This document shows positions 8,915 through 17,381 of a stretch of 64,000 nt of DNA, piece after piece (position 1 is the first letter of the stretch; every line of letters begins with the position of its first letter). The translations under genes and the position numbers were made by a program. Location: contig JAFQZU010000008.1 of assembly GCA_017405805.1 (NCBI GenBank), forward strand, positions 1-64,000. The letters are read 5' to 3'. This DNA is from Lachnospiraceae bacterium (lineage in GTDB: Bacteria > Bacillota > Clostridia > Lachnospirales > Lachnospiraceae). Under the pieces are notes generated by a model, which had not been told where the DNA came from, searched no databases, and saw only the letters and a list, made by a program, of their open reading frames with translations.

Positions 8915-9835
8915 TCAGTGCGTGCGCAGCGTGAGACGCTCGATCAGTTCACGGAGGAAGGCGCTTCGTTCCGTGAGCGTGTCATACCACTCCAGGGCTT
9001 CGTTTGTCAGACGCACATGCTCTTCCCTGGCCTGGTCCAGACCGTACATACTGACATAGGTGACCTTTCCGTCCTTCTCGTCGCTCCCGGTCTTCTTACC
9101 CATCATTTCGCTGTCGCCGGTGACGTCCAGGATATCGTCCTGGATCTGGAAGGCAACGCCGATATTCCGGGCGATCTTTCCCAGGGTAAAGACGTCCTCC
9201 GTCGGCGCGCCGGCCACGATGGCGCCCAGCTGGAAGGCGCTCTCGATCATGCTGGCGGTCTTATGCCTGTGAATGTAGAGCAGCCACTCCTCGTCCACCG
9301 AACCCGGATCCTTCTCCGCGTCCAGATCCGCGCACTGTCCGCCGACCATTCCGAAGATCCCCGCATTTCTGGCCAGGACGCGCATCGCTTCGATCACGTT
9401 GCCGCTCTCCAGACGGTTCTGGGCGTGCCCGAAGGCCGTCAGCGCCGTCTCATAGGCCAGGTTTAGGAGCCCGTCTCCCGCGAGGATCGCCATGCCCTCG
9501 CCAAAAACGATGTGCGTGGTCTTGCGCCCTCTCCTGTAATCGTCGTCGTCCATGGCGGGAAGATCGTCGTGGATCAGGGAATAGGTATGGATCATCTCCA
9601 GCGCCGCCATAAAGGGTTCCGCCAGCTCCGCCCTGCCGCCGTACATGCTGCAGGTCTCCGACAGGATCAGCGGACGGAGCCTTTTGCCGCCGGCCATCAG
9701 CGCATAGCGCATGGCGTCCATCACCGTCTCCGCATGTCTGTCCTCGCTGCTGAGCTGTGCGCTCACAGGCAGAAAGCTCTCTACCACCTCGTCACAATAT
9801 GCTGTCTTTCTCTTTAAGCTCTCTTCAAAACTCAT
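8915..9835 (-). CDS. ispA: Polyprenyl synthetase (geranyl/farnesyl diphosphate synthase)
   Basis: Condenses IPP with DMAPP/GPP to give FPP, the precursor for undecaprenyl lipid made by UppS (also in this window). First Asp-rich motif DDLPAMDDDDYRRG and second QIQDDILD (DDxxD) are intact; GGKRLRP binds the pyrophosphate. Start taken at ATG 9835, which has GGAGG 12 bases upstream inside xseB; the longer frame begins with GTG at 9844, too close to that site. Overlaps the end of xseB by 11 bases. Confidence 0.94.
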   Translation of the reverse strand: MSFEESLKRKTAYCDEVVESFLPVSAQLSSEDRHAETVMDAMRYALMAGGKRLRPLILSETCSMYGGRAELAEPFMAALEMIHTYSLIHDDLPAMDDDDYRRGRKTTHIVFGEGMAILAGDGLLNLAYETALTAFGHAQNRLESGNVIEAMRVLARNAGIFGMVGGQCADLDAEKDPGSVDEEWLLYIHRHKTASMIESAFQLGAIVAGAPTEDVFTLGKIARNIGVAFQIQDDILDVTGDSEMMGKKTGSDEKDGKVTYVSMYGLDQAREEHVRLTNEALEWYDTLTERSAFLRELIERLTLRTH

Positions 9836-10079
9836 GCAGTTCACCGTCCTCCATCAGCTGCTGGACCTTTTTCTCCACGCGGTCTATGGACTGTGCGCAG
9901 TGGCGCACCAGGGCGATCCCGCGTTCGTACAGGGCCAGCGATTCCTCCAGTGTGATCTCCTCGCTGTCCATGCGGGTGAGGATCTCCTTAAGCTGCGCGA
10001 AGCTCTCCTCCACGGAGAGTCCGGCGCCGTTATTCTCCTCCTGCTCTGTCAGCCCGAGATTCCTTTCGTTTTCTCCCAT
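9825..10079 (-). CDS. xseB: Exodeoxyribonuclease VII small subunit
   Basis: 84 residues with the signature ESFAQLKEILTRMDSEEITLEESLALYERGIALVRHC, a small helical hairpin that assembles around XseA. The N-terminal 20 residues are extra to the core. Its start overlaps the xseA stop by 31 bases, so translation of the two subunits is probably coupled. Confidence 0.94.
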   Translation of the reverse strand: MGENERNLGLTEQEENNGAGLSVEESFAQLKEILTRMDSEEITLEESLALYERGIALVRHCAQSIDRVEKKVQQLMEDGELHEF

Positions 10080-11347
10080 GTCAACCCTTCTCTGTCTATG
10101 TATTCCACACGGCTTCCGATCTCGCCGTCCCGCATGCGGATCCGCAGGTGCTGTCCCGGCGCTGTCTGCGCCGCCGAAGTGACTGTCCGGCCCTCTTCAT
10201 CCCTGACAAAGCCGTATCCGCCGGAAAGTCTCTGCAGGGGCGACCGGAAGGAAAGTTCGGCCGCCGCCAGTTCCAGCCTGTGTTTTGCCGTTTTCAGCCG
10301 GCTCTCCATACGCAGATCCAGCTGCTCCCGCAGGTCTGTCTCCTGCCGCCGCAGGCGGATCCTGTTATCCATCAGCAGCTGCATGCGCTCCGACAGCCGG
10401 TCCAGTTCCAGGCGCTGGTCCCGGATCCTTGCGCGGGGCGAGCGGATCCTGAGCTCCCTCGCAAAGGCCTCGCACTGTCTGCGCCGCAGGGCGACGCCGT
10501 GCAGCAGCTGTTCCCGCATGCGTGTCTCAAAGACGGACAGCTCCTGCATAAAGCGCTGATAGTCAAAGACCGCGAGTTCCGCTGCCGCCGAGGGCGTCGG
10601 CGCCCGCAGGTCCGCCACATAGTCGGTTATGACCGTATCGGTCTCATGCCCCACTGCCGAGATAATGGGGACGCTGCAGTTAAAGACCGCCTCCGCCACG
10701 CGCTCCTCGTTGAAGGCCCACAGATCCTCGATGGATCCGCCTCCGCGGCCGATGATCATCACGTCCACCCCCAGCTCCTCCAGGGCATGGATCCCGTTTA
10801 TGATGCTGTCCTGCGCGTACTCGCCCTGCACGACGGCAGGGTAGAGGATGATCTGCACATAGGGGTTGCGCCGGTGCGCGATATTGATGATATCCCGGAC
10901 GGCGGCCCCGGTCGGCGCCGTCACGACGCCCAGCGTGCGGATATAAGAGGGGATGGGCTGTTTGTAGGATTCGTCAAACATGCCGGCCTCTTCCAGGCGC
11001 TTTTTGAGCTGCTCGTACCGCTCGTGCAGAATGCCCGCGCCCTCCGCGACGATCTGATCCGCATAGAGCTGGTAGCGGCCGTCCCTCTCAAAGACATCCA
11101 CGGACCCGGTCACGATGACCTGGTCTCCGTCCTTCATACGAAAAGAAAGGCCTCTGCGACGGCCTGCGAACATGACGCAGGACAACGTGCCCGAGGCATC
11201 TTTGAGCGTAAAATAGATATGGCCGGACGAGTGGTACTTGCAGCCGCTCACCTCTCCGCGCACCATAAGGGAGTGGAGAAGGTAGTCCTCCGTGAACATC
11301 CGGCGGATATAGCGGTTGATCTGCGATACCGAATAGACGCTCTTCAT
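10049..11347 (-). CDS. xseA: Exodeoxyribonuclease VII large subunit
   Basis: Degrades single-stranded DNA to acid-insoluble oligonucleotides together with XseB. An N-terminal OB-fold (VRGEVSGCKYHSSGHIYFTLKD) precedes the catalytic domain with TAPTGAAVRDI, GRGGGSIEDLWAFNEE and SAVGHETDTVITDYVADLRAPTPSAAAE. A coiled region follows. 432 residues, normal. The start overlaps the nusB stop as ATGA. Confidence 0.96.
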   Translation of the reverse strand: MKSVYSVSQINRYIRRMFTEDYLLHSLMVRGEVSGCKYHSSGHIYFTLKDASGTLSCVMFAGRRRGLSFRMKDGDQVIVTGSVDVFERDGRYQLYADQIVAEGAGILHERYEQLKKRLEEAGMFDESYKQPIPSYIRTLGVVTAPTGAAVRDIINIAHRRNPYVQIILYPAVVQGEYAQDSIINGIHALEELGVDVMIIGRGGGSIEDLWAFNEERVAEAVFNCSVPIISAVGHETDTVITDYVADLRAPTPSAAAELAVFDYQRFMQELSVFETRMREQLLHGVALRRRQCEAFARELRIRSPRARIRDQRLELDRLSERMQLLMDNRIRLRRQETDLREQLDLRMESRLKTAKHRLELAAAELSFRSPLQRLSGGYGFVRDEEGRTVTSAAQTAPGQHLRIRMRDGEIGSRVEYIDREGLTWEKTKGISG

Positions 11348-11760
11348 TCCTTTTCCAAATTCCTCGACAGGCCTCCGAGAACGCCGTTGACAAAGGGTCC
11401 CGCGTCGTCCTGCCCGTATTTCTTGGCCAGCTCGACCGCCTCGTTGATGGCGACGCCCGTGGGGATCTCCTCGTCATACATGATCTCATATGCCGCAAGG
11501 CGAAGGATCGCCAGTTCTACTTTGCCGACCCTGGACAGACTCCATCCCTTCAGCTGGCCGGAGAGCTTCTCATCGATCTCCGGAAGCTTTTCCATGATCC
11601 CGGAACACTTTCCGATGATATAATCCCGGTCGTAATCCGTCACGGTCAGGTCGCCGCTGTCGAGATAGAGGACTGCCTGTTCGGGCATCTGTTCCCTGGT
11701 GTTGAACTCCGCACGGAACAGGATCTTGAAGATCTGTTCCCTGATACTTCTTTTATTCAT
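11344..11760 (-). CDS. nusB: Transcription antitermination factor NusB
   Basis: 138-residue all-helical protein that binds boxA RNA with S10 (NusE) during rRNA antitermination. It begins RSIREQIFKILFRAEF and ends with the typical LRLAAYEIMYDEEIPTGVAINEAVELAKKYG...FVNGVLGG. Follows the Asp23 gene with almost no gap, as in many Firmicutes. Confidence 0.95.
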   Translation of the reverse strand: MNKRSIREQIFKILFRAEFNTREQMPEQAVLYLDSGDLTVTDYDRDYIIGKCSGIMEKLPEIDEKLSGQLKGWSLSRVGKVELAILRLAAYEIMYDEEIPTGVAINEAVELAKKYGQDDAGPFVNGVLGGLSRNLEKE

Positions 11761-11763
11761 AGA

Positions 11764-12141
11764 TCACTGATCCTGCATGGCGATCCCCGCGATGCGGATG
11801 TTCACATCCCGGACCTCAAGCCCTGTCATCGTCTCGATCGCCGTCTTGACTCTGCTCTGCACGTTGCTGCTGGTGGAAGGAATATTGAAGCCGTAGACCA
11901 TGACGATGGACATGTCCACATTTACGACGCCTTCACGGACTTCCACCTTCACGTCTTTGCCAAGCCGCTTCATACCGCCGGCGTTGAGCTCTTTTCTGTC
12001 CGCACCGCCCGCCATGGTCGCGACGCCGTCCACGTCCATCGCGGCAAAAGCGGCGATCATCGCCACTACGTCGTCAGCGATCCGGATGACGCCGATCTCG
12101 GCAGCGCTCTTCTTGTCGTGTACTTTCTTGTCCTGTGACAT
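11764..12141 (-). CDS. Asp23/Gls24 family envelope stress protein
   Basis: 125 residues. The Asp23 domain shows GVIRIADDVVAMIAAFAAMDVDGVATM at the N-terminus and VVNVDMSIVMVYGFNIPSTSSNVQSRVKTAIETMTGLEV in the second half. Members coat the cytoplasmic face of the membrane in Staphylococcus; the role in Clostridia is unclear. This is the first gene after a strong promoter placed inside the prfC-asp23 gap, so it heads a run of about eleven genes down to pcrA. Confidence 0.92.
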   Translation of the reverse strand: MSQDKKVHDKKSAAEIGVIRIADDVVAMIAAFAAMDVDGVATMAGGADRKELNAGGMKRLGKDVKVEVREGVVNVDMSIVMVYGFNIPSTSSNVQSRVKTAIETMTGLEVRDVNIRIAGIAMQDQ

Positions 12142-12208
12142 CTGTTCCTCTCATTCCGGAGCGCTGGAGTCTGATTCCGGCCGGCACTGCGTTACCGTGT
12201 CCGGAACC

Positions 12209-12235
12209 GGGTTTGTGACGCTCCGGCACAAACCC
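12209..12235 (-). promoter_or_regulatory. Hairpin in the leader of the asp23 operon
   Basis: A perfect 9-bp inverted repeat GGGTTTGTG/CACAAACCC (12209-12217 and 12227-12235, 9-base loop) lies between the predicted start site and the Asp23 start codon. There is no T run, so it is more likely an RNA-stability or regulatory structure than a terminator. Confidence 0.45.
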
Positions 12236-12250
12236 CAAGATACAGACTTT

Positions 12251-12279
12251 ATTGTATCAGATTAGCACATATTTGCCAA
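12251..12279 (-). promoter_or_regulatory. Sigma-A type promoter for the asp23-nusB-xseAB operon
   Basis: TTGGCA (12274-12279) and TACAAT (12251-12256) with an exact 17-bp spacer on the minus strand. The -35 box abuts the prfC stop codon. Confidence 0.75.
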
Positions 12280-13872
12280 TTATCCGCGGGAAAATTCGGC
12301 CAGCTCCAGCCCTTCGTTGCGCTCGAGCACCATCTGCACCGACCAGGGGTTGATGAACAGAAGGAGCGGATTGCCCTTGAGATCCTCGATCCGCTTCATA
12401 TCCGTGGTGCCGGTGATGCGGCGCACCTCGGTCTCGCACTTGGTGATCCATCGGATGTGCTCGTAGGGAAGCGTCTCCAGAAGGATCTCGACGTTGTACT
12501 CGCTCTTCAGGCGGAACTTGAGCACGTCGAACTGCAGCATGCCGACCACGCCGCAGATGATCTCCTCCATGCCGGTCCCCATCTCACGGAAGATCTGGAT
12601 AGCGCCCTCCTGGGCGATCTGGGTGATCCCCTTTACGAACTGGTCGCGCTTCATGGTATCCACCTGCCGGACTCTCGCGAAGTGCTCCGGCGCGAAGGTG
12701 GGAATGCCCTCGTAGCGGAAGTTCTTTTTGGGCGTGCAGAAGGTGTCGCCAATGGAATACAGGCCCGGGTCGAAGATGCCGATGATGTCTCCCGCATAGG
12801 CCTCCGAGAGGATCTTGCGGTCGCTTGCCATCAGCTGCTGCGGCTGGGACAGGCGCTGCACTCTTCCGCTCTGGACGTGCTTGACGTCCATGCCGATGTC
12901 GTAGCGGCCCGAGCAGATGCGGATGAAGGCGATCCTGTCCCGGTGCGCCTTGTTCATGTTCGCCTGGATCTTGAAGACAAAGGCGGAGAACTCGTCCTCA
13001 ACGGGATCCACCGGCCCCTGGTCCGTCTCCCTGGCAGCCGGCGCGGGCGCCATGTCCAAAAAGTGCTGCAAAAAGATCTCCACGCCAAAATTATTCAGTG
13101 CCGACCCGAAAAACACCGGCGTAAGCATTCCCGCCCGCACGGCTTCCAGATCGAACTCCGCGCTTGCGCCGTCCAGAAGATCGATCTCGTCGTGAAGCTG
13201 TTCGCTGGCGCCCTCGCCTATCGCTTTCAGGACCGCATCCTCGTCGGACATGGGGATCCTGGTCTCGGTTCCTTCCTTGGTGCCTTTTTGCGTGTCCGCG
13301 TAGGTGACGATCTCGCTGTTTTCTCTGTCAAATACACCCTTGAAGGCCTTTCCGGAGCCGATGGGCCAGTTCATCGGGCAGGTGTCGATCCCCAGATTCT
13401 TCTCGATGTCATCGAGCAGCTCGAAGGTGTCCAGCGCGTCGCGGTCCATCTTGTTGATGAAGGTGAAAATCGGGATGTGACGCATGGTGCAGACCTTGAA
13501 AAGCTTTTTGGTCTGGGGCTCCACGCCCTTTGCGCCGTCGATGACCATCACGGCGGAGTCGGCCGCCATAAGCGTCCGGTAAGTGTCCTCCGAGAAGTCC
13601 TGGTGGCCCGGCGTATCGAGGATGTTGATGCAGCATCCGCTATATTCAAACTGCAGGACAGAGCTGGTGACGGAGATACCTCTCTGCTTCTCGATCTCCA
13701 TCCAGTCCGAGACGGCGTGCCTGGCCGTGGCCTTGCCCTTGACGCTGCCCGCAAGGTTGATGGCGCCGCCGTAAAGGAGGAATTTTTCTGTCAGTGTCGT
13801 TTTGCCGGCATCGGGATGGGAAATGATCGCAAAGGTTCGCCGGCGGGCGATCTCCTGAGATAAACTAGACAT
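12280..13872 (-). CDS. prfC: Peptide chain release factor 3
   Basis: GTPase that recycles RF1/RF2 from the ribosome. G1 SHPDAGKTTLTE, the G2/switch I region GISVTSS, G3 DTPGHQDF and G4 NKMD are all present, as are the RF3-specific second and third domains. 530 residues, the standard length. It is not part of the asp23 transcript, since that promoter starts at its stop codon. Convincingly RF3 and not EF-G, because of the length and the 'EIARRRTFAIISHPDAGKTTLTEK' start. Confidence 0.97.
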   Translation of the reverse strand: MSSLSQEIARRRTFAIISHPDAGKTTLTEKFLLYGGAINLAGSVKGKATARHAVSDWMEIEKQRGISVTSSVLQFEYSGCCINILDTPGHQDFSEDTYRTLMAADSAVMVIDGAKGVEPQTKKLFKVCTMRHIPIFTFINKMDRDALDTFELLDDIEKNLGIDTCPMNWPIGSGKAFKGVFDRENSEIVTYADTQKGTKEGTETRIPMSDEDAVLKAIGEGASEQLHDEIDLLDGASAEFDLEAVRAGMLTPVFFGSALNNFGVEIFLQHFLDMAPAPAARETDQGPVDPVEDEFSAFVFKIQANMNKAHRDRIAFIRICSGRYDIGMDVKHVQSGRVQRLSQPQQLMASDRKILSEAYAGDIIGIFDPGLYSIGDTFCTPKKNFRYEGIPTFAPEHFARVRQVDTMKRDQFVKGITQIAQEGAIQIFREMGTGMEEIICGVVGMLQFDVLKFRLKSEYNVEILLETLPYEHIRWITKCETEVRRITGTTDMKRIEDLKGNPLLLFINPWSVQMVLERNEGLELAEFSRG

Positions 13873-13897
13873 ATAGACCTCATATTAGACCATGCAA

Positions 13898-13925
13898 GCC
13901 AGGGCGTCATAAAAGACACCCTGGC
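13898..13925 (-). terminator. Hairpin between pnp and prfC, possible terminator
   Basis: An 11-bp stem with one G-T pair (13898-13908 with 13915-13925, 6-base loop). On the minus strand only a short TT follows, so termination would be weak. It sits in the 103-base gap after pnp. Confidence 0.5.
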
Positions 13926-13975
13926 CCGCAGTTTTTATATTTCTCTGTTCATTCCGCTTTCCGGAATGCGCCGCA

Positions 13976-16081
13976 TTACTTGCGTCCCTTCTTCTGCTTC
14001 GCAGCGTCCTTGATGGAGAAGGAAAGTCTGCCCATGCGGTCTTTTCCAAGGCACACGACCGTGACCTTGTCGCCCAGCGTCAGCACGTCCTCGACATGCT
14101 CGATGCGGCGGTTTGCGATCTTGGAAATGTGGACCATGCCTTCCTTGCCGGGTGCGAACTCGACAAAAGCACCGAACTCCTTGATGCTCACGACGACGCC
14201 GTCCAGGATCTGGCCTTCCTCGAAGTCCGTGGTGATGATCTGGATCATGCGCTTAGCGTCCTCCATGCCCTTGGCGTCATTGCCGCAGATGGATACGCTG
14301 CCGTCGTCCTCGATGTCGATCTGCACGCCGGTGCGCTTGATGATCTCGTTGATGGTCTTGCCTCTCTGGCCGACCACGTCACCGATCTTCTCGGGATCGA
14401 TCTGCAGGAAGTCGATCTTGGGAGCGTACTGGTTGACGCTCTTTCTGGGCTCGGCGATCGCCTCGCTCATGACGCCGTTCATGATGAACTCTCTCGCCTC
14501 TTTGCACTGTGCGATGGCGCCTTCCACGATCGCCCTGGTCAGGCCGTGGATCTTGATATCCATCTGGATGGCGGTGATGCCGTCATGCGTGCCGGTCACC
14601 TTGAAGTCCATATCGCCGAAGAAGTCCTCAAGGCCCTGGATATCGGTCAGCAGTACGAAATCGTCGTCCGTATCGCCGGTCACAAGACCGCAGCTGATAC
14701 CTGCCACCTGCTTCTTGAGCGGAACGCCTGCAGCCATCAGAGCCATGCAGGATGCGCAGGTGGAAGCCATGGAGGTGGAGCCGTTGGATTCAAAAGTCTC
14801 CGATACGGCACGGATCGCATAAGGGAACTCCTCGATGGAGGGAAGCACGGGCTTGAGCGCGCGCTCTGCCAAGGCGCCGTGGCCGATCTCACGTCTGCCG
14901 GGACCTCTGGAGACCCTGGTCTCGCCTACGGAGTAGGACGGGAAATTGTAGTGATGTACATAGCGCTTCTCGGTGACGTTGGGATCAAGTCCCTCGACTC
15001 TCTGGGCCTCGGAAAGAGGAGCCAGCGTGACGACGTCACAGATCTGTGTCTGGCCGCGGGTGAACATGGCACTGCCGTGCACGCGCGGAATGATATCGAC
15101 CTCTGCCGCCAGAGGGCGGATCTGGTTCAGGGCGCGGCCGTCGGGACGCTTGTGATCCTTGAGGATCATCTTGCGGACGGTCTTCTTCTGATACTGGTAA
15201 ACAGCCTCGTCAAGGATGGAGAGCCACTCTTCCTTATCGGCAAAAGCCTCCTTCAGCTTCTCCGTCACCTTGGCGACGTTGCCCTCGCGGGTCTGCTTGT
15301 CATCCGTGAAAACAGCCTCTTCCATCTCTTCCTGCGGAACGACTTCCTTGATGGCCGCAAAAAGCTCTTCCGGAATCGCGCAGCTCACGTACTCCCTCTT
15401 GGGCTTGCCGCACTCCGCAGCGATCTGGTTAGTCCACTCGATGACCTTCTTGTTGATGGCATCCGCCTCATAGATGTAACGGATCATATCCGCCTCGGGA
15501 ACCTCGTTGGCGCCCGCCTCGATCATGATGACCTTCTCCGCGGTGGAGGCGACGGTCAGGCGAAGGTCGCCGTTGTCCCACTGCTCCTGGCTGGGGTTCA
15601 CGATCATCTCTCCGTCCACAAGACCGATCTGGGTCGCTGCCGCAGGACCGTAAAACGGGATATCGGAAATGGTAGTGGCCAAAGAAGCGCCGATCATGGC
15701 GACCAGCTCGGGTCTGCACTGGGGATCCACGCTCATGACCATGCATTCCAGGGTCACGTCATTGCGCATATCCTTGGGGAAAAGGGGACGCATGGGTCTG
15801 TCGATCACGCGGCTGGTCAGCACAGCGTTCTCGCTGGGTCTGCCCTCTCTCTTATTGAAACCGCCGGGGATCTTGCCCACAGCATAGAACTTCTCGCTGT
15901 ACTCGACGCTCAGCGGGAAGAAATCAATGCCGTCCCTGGGAGATGCGGAAGCTGTCGCCGTGCACAGAAGGGTCGTGTCGCCGTAGTGCATGAAAGCGCA
16001 CCCGCCTGCCTGTTTGCCGACTCTGCCGATGTCTACGCTGAGTGTCCGTCCTCCTACTTCCAAAGAATAGGTTTTGTACAT
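13976..16081 (-). CDS. pnp: Polyribonucleotide nucleotidyltransferase (PNPase)
   Basis: Phosphorolytic 3'-5' exoribonuclease. Two RNase PH-like domains flank a helical domain; then KH (VGQRGKTINEIIKRTGVQIDIEDDGSVSI) and S1 (GQILDGVVVSIKEFGAFVEFAPGKEGMVHIS) domains. 701 residues from ATG 16081, which has AAGGAG 10 bases upstream; the frame is open to 16177 but the extension overlaps a hairpin and is low-complexity. It follows rpsO as in most bacteria. Confidence 0.97.
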   Translation of the reverse strand: MYKTYSLEVGGRTLSVDIGRVGKQAGGCAFMHYGDTTLLCTATASASPRDGIDFFPLSVEYSEKFYAVGKIPGGFNKREGRPSENAVLTSRVIDRPMRPLFPKDMRNDVTLECMVMSVDPQCRPELVAMIGASLATTISDIPFYGPAAATQIGLVDGEMIVNPSQEQWDNGDLRLTVASTAEKVIMIEAGANEVPEADMIRYIYEADAINKKVIEWTNQIAAECGKPKREYVSCAIPEELFAAIKEVVPQEEMEEAVFTDDKQTREGNVAKVTEKLKEAFADKEEWLSILDEAVYQYQKKTVRKMILKDHKRPDGRALNQIRPLAAEVDIIPRVHGSAMFTRGQTQICDVVTLAPLSEAQRVEGLDPNVTEKRYVHHYNFPSYSVGETRVSRGPGRREIGHGALAERALKPVLPSIEEFPYAIRAVSETFESNGSTSMASTCASCMALMAAGVPLKKQVAGISCGLVTGDTDDDFVLLTDIQGLEDFFGDMDFKVTGTHDGITAIQMDIKIHGLTRAIVEGAIAQCKEAREFIMNGVMSEAIAEPRKSVNQYAPKIDFLQIDPEKIGDVVGQRGKTINEIIKRTGVQIDIEDDGSVSICGNDAKGMEDAKRMIQIITTDFEEGQILDGVVVSIKEFGAFVEFAPGKEGMVHISKIANRRIEHVEDVLTLGDKVTVVCLGKDRMGRLSFSIKDAAKQKKGRK

Positions 16082-16147
16082 TTTGTCTTCTTCTCCTTTT
16101 TGCTTCTCTTCTTCTTCGTCTTCTTTACTTCTTTTATCATACATTAA

Positions 16148-16186
16148 GAGACGGCAGCTGCCCGTGATCCCGGTCACTGCCGTCTC
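16148..16186 (-). promoter_or_regulatory. Hairpin in the rpsO-pnp intergenic region
   Basis: A perfect 10-bp stem GAGACGGCAG/CTGCCGTCTC (16148-16157 and 16177-16186) separates rpsO from pnp, without a following T run. In E. coli a stem at this place is cut by RNase III and mediates PNPase autoregulation; the same function here is inference from position. Confidence 0.6.
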
Positions 16187-16202
16187 CCTATGTTTTTAGT
16201 GA

Positions 16203-16469
16203 TTATTTCCTGATTCCAAGTCTCTTGATCAGGCTTCTGTACTCCTCGATATCCTTCTCCTTGAGATAGTCAAGAAGGCCTCTGCGCTTACCGACCATCT
16301 TCTGAAGGCCTCTGCCGGAGTGGTGATCCTTGGGGTTCTTCTTGATGTGCTCAGTGAGTTCCTTGATCCTTGCGGTCAGGATGGCGATCTGAACTTCCGG
16401 TGAGCCGGTGTCGCCCTCAAATCTTGCATACTCGTTGATGACTGCTGTCTTTTTCTCTTTGCTGATCAT
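16203..16469 (-). CDS. rpsO: 30S ribosomal protein S15
   Basis: 88 residues, the exact family length, with the S15 signature [17 protein letters not shown] and the conserved [22 protein letters not shown] that binds the 16S rRNA three-way junction. Start is ATG 16469 with AAGGAG 7 bases upstream, not the TTG at 16487. It has its own promoter about 90 bases upstream and a GC-rich leader. Confidence 0.98.
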   Translation of the reverse strand: MISKEKKTAVINEYARFEGDTGSPEVQIAILTARIKELTEHIKKNPKDHHSGRGLQKMVGKRRGLLDYLKEKDIEEYRSLIKRLGIRK

Positions 16470-16559
16470 TGCTTTCTCCTTACTCAAATGATCCGCCGGA
16501 CACCGGGCCCCCGCTGGAGCGGCGTAAAGCTAAGTGCCGGTAACTGCGTAACATGTAGC

Positions 16560-16588
16560 ATCATACCACAGTTGCGGCGGGTTGTAAA
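16560..16588 (-). promoter_or_regulatory. Promoter for rpsO-pnp with structured leader
   Basis: TTTACA (16583-16588) and TATGAT (16560-16565), 17-bp spacer, with a TG one base upstream of the -10. The roughly 85-base leader contains CCGCT/AGCGG and other GC-rich pairs. An S15 autoregulatory leader is possible but not shown. Confidence 0.7.
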
Positions 16589-16636
16589 GAAGCAAAAGAT
16601 TGGAGGTTTTAACAGTCCGTTTCCAACAACAGCAAA

Positions 16637-16891
16637 CTAATCATCACCCATAGGACAGCTGTCTAAGCAATCAGGATACATAATATCATAATTACCGCAA
16701 GTTACACACCCTTCAGGTTCTGAAGAATCCTTCGTCCACTTATCTCCCATATGGTCGATTGCATTCGCTACTTTTGACATATCACTACTACTAAGAGATT
16801 CATACTTAGTTTGAAATTCGTCATCATCCATAGTCCATATTCTTTCTATTAACTCCCTTACAAGACCCGGATTATTCTTTCTTCTTCCCAT
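16637..16891 (-). CDS. Small Cys-containing hypothetical protein
   Basis: 84 residues, not recognised. Basic N-terminus (GRRKNNPGLVRELIERIW), an acidic helical middle, and a C-terminus with four Cys in CVTCGNYDIMYPDCLDSC, which could bind a metal. ATG 16891 is chosen because AAGGAGG lies 9 bases upstream; the TTG at 16897 falls inside that spacing. It is the second gene after the Mor-like regulator, 24 bases downstream, so the two are probably co-expressed. It is clearly more AT-rich than its neighbours, which suggests acquisition. Confidence 0.7.
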   Translation of the reverse strand: MGRRKNNPGLVRELIERIWTMDDDEFQTKYESLSSSDMSKVANAIDHMGDKWTKDSSEPEGCVTCGNYDIMYPDCLDSCPMGDD

Positions 16892-16915
16892 ATACAATGC
16901 CCTCCTTTCACTGTT

Positions 16916-17290
16916 TTAAATAAGATCATTATTTTTCTTATCTCGAACTTCATGGATAATCTGTCTAACTCTTCTTTCAGAAAGTCCAAATTTTCTCGCC
17001 ATCTCTGCCGGTTTCAAAATTCCCTCGTTTTCCTCAACGTATCTCCTCACATACTCCTTGGAATAGAGCTGCCTCGGGAAGGAAATGGTCAATCCCGAAT
17101 AACGGTTCCAGATCTTCAGGGCCGCCGCATTTCCAAGAAGATCCGCCATCTCCCTGTAGATCTCGTTATACTGCGTGAAATCATTTCCCATCTCCGCCCC
17201 ATCTCCTTCCGACCTCAATTCTACTGGAAGCCGAAAGAAATTATCATTTGACGGCTTCTGTGTCTTTTTCACAGGAAATTTGCCATGCAT
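16916..17290 (-). CDS. Mor-like helix-turn-helix protein
   Basis: 124 residues. Residues 40-60 (EIYREMADLLGNAAALKIWNRYSGLTISFP) and the C-terminal KPAEMARKFGLSERRVRQIIHEV follow the layout of the Mor transcription activator family of phage Mu: an alpha/beta dimerisation part with a 'LG..AALKIW...GG..I..P' line and a C-terminal HTH. This is my alignment by eye, not a search. Start ATG 17290 has AAGGAGG 6 bases upstream; the frame is open to 17440 but that stretch runs into the repeat array. An internal ATG gives a 91-residue form. The repeat array lies directly upstream, where an operator would be expected. Confidence 0.72.
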   Translation of the reverse strand: MHGKFPVKKTQKPSNDNFFRLPVELRSEGDGAEMGNDFTQYNEIYREMADLLGNAAALKIWNRYSGLTISFPRQLYSKEYVRRYVEENEGILKPAEMARKFGLSERRVRQIIHEVRDKKNNDLI

Positions 17291-17381
17291 ATTGCCTCCT
17301 TTCACGGCAAGCTGTTTTCTGCTCCGTAAAAGGAGGTGTAAAAAATGCGGAAATCTTCCTTTGGCCTTTTCTTTTTCATGT

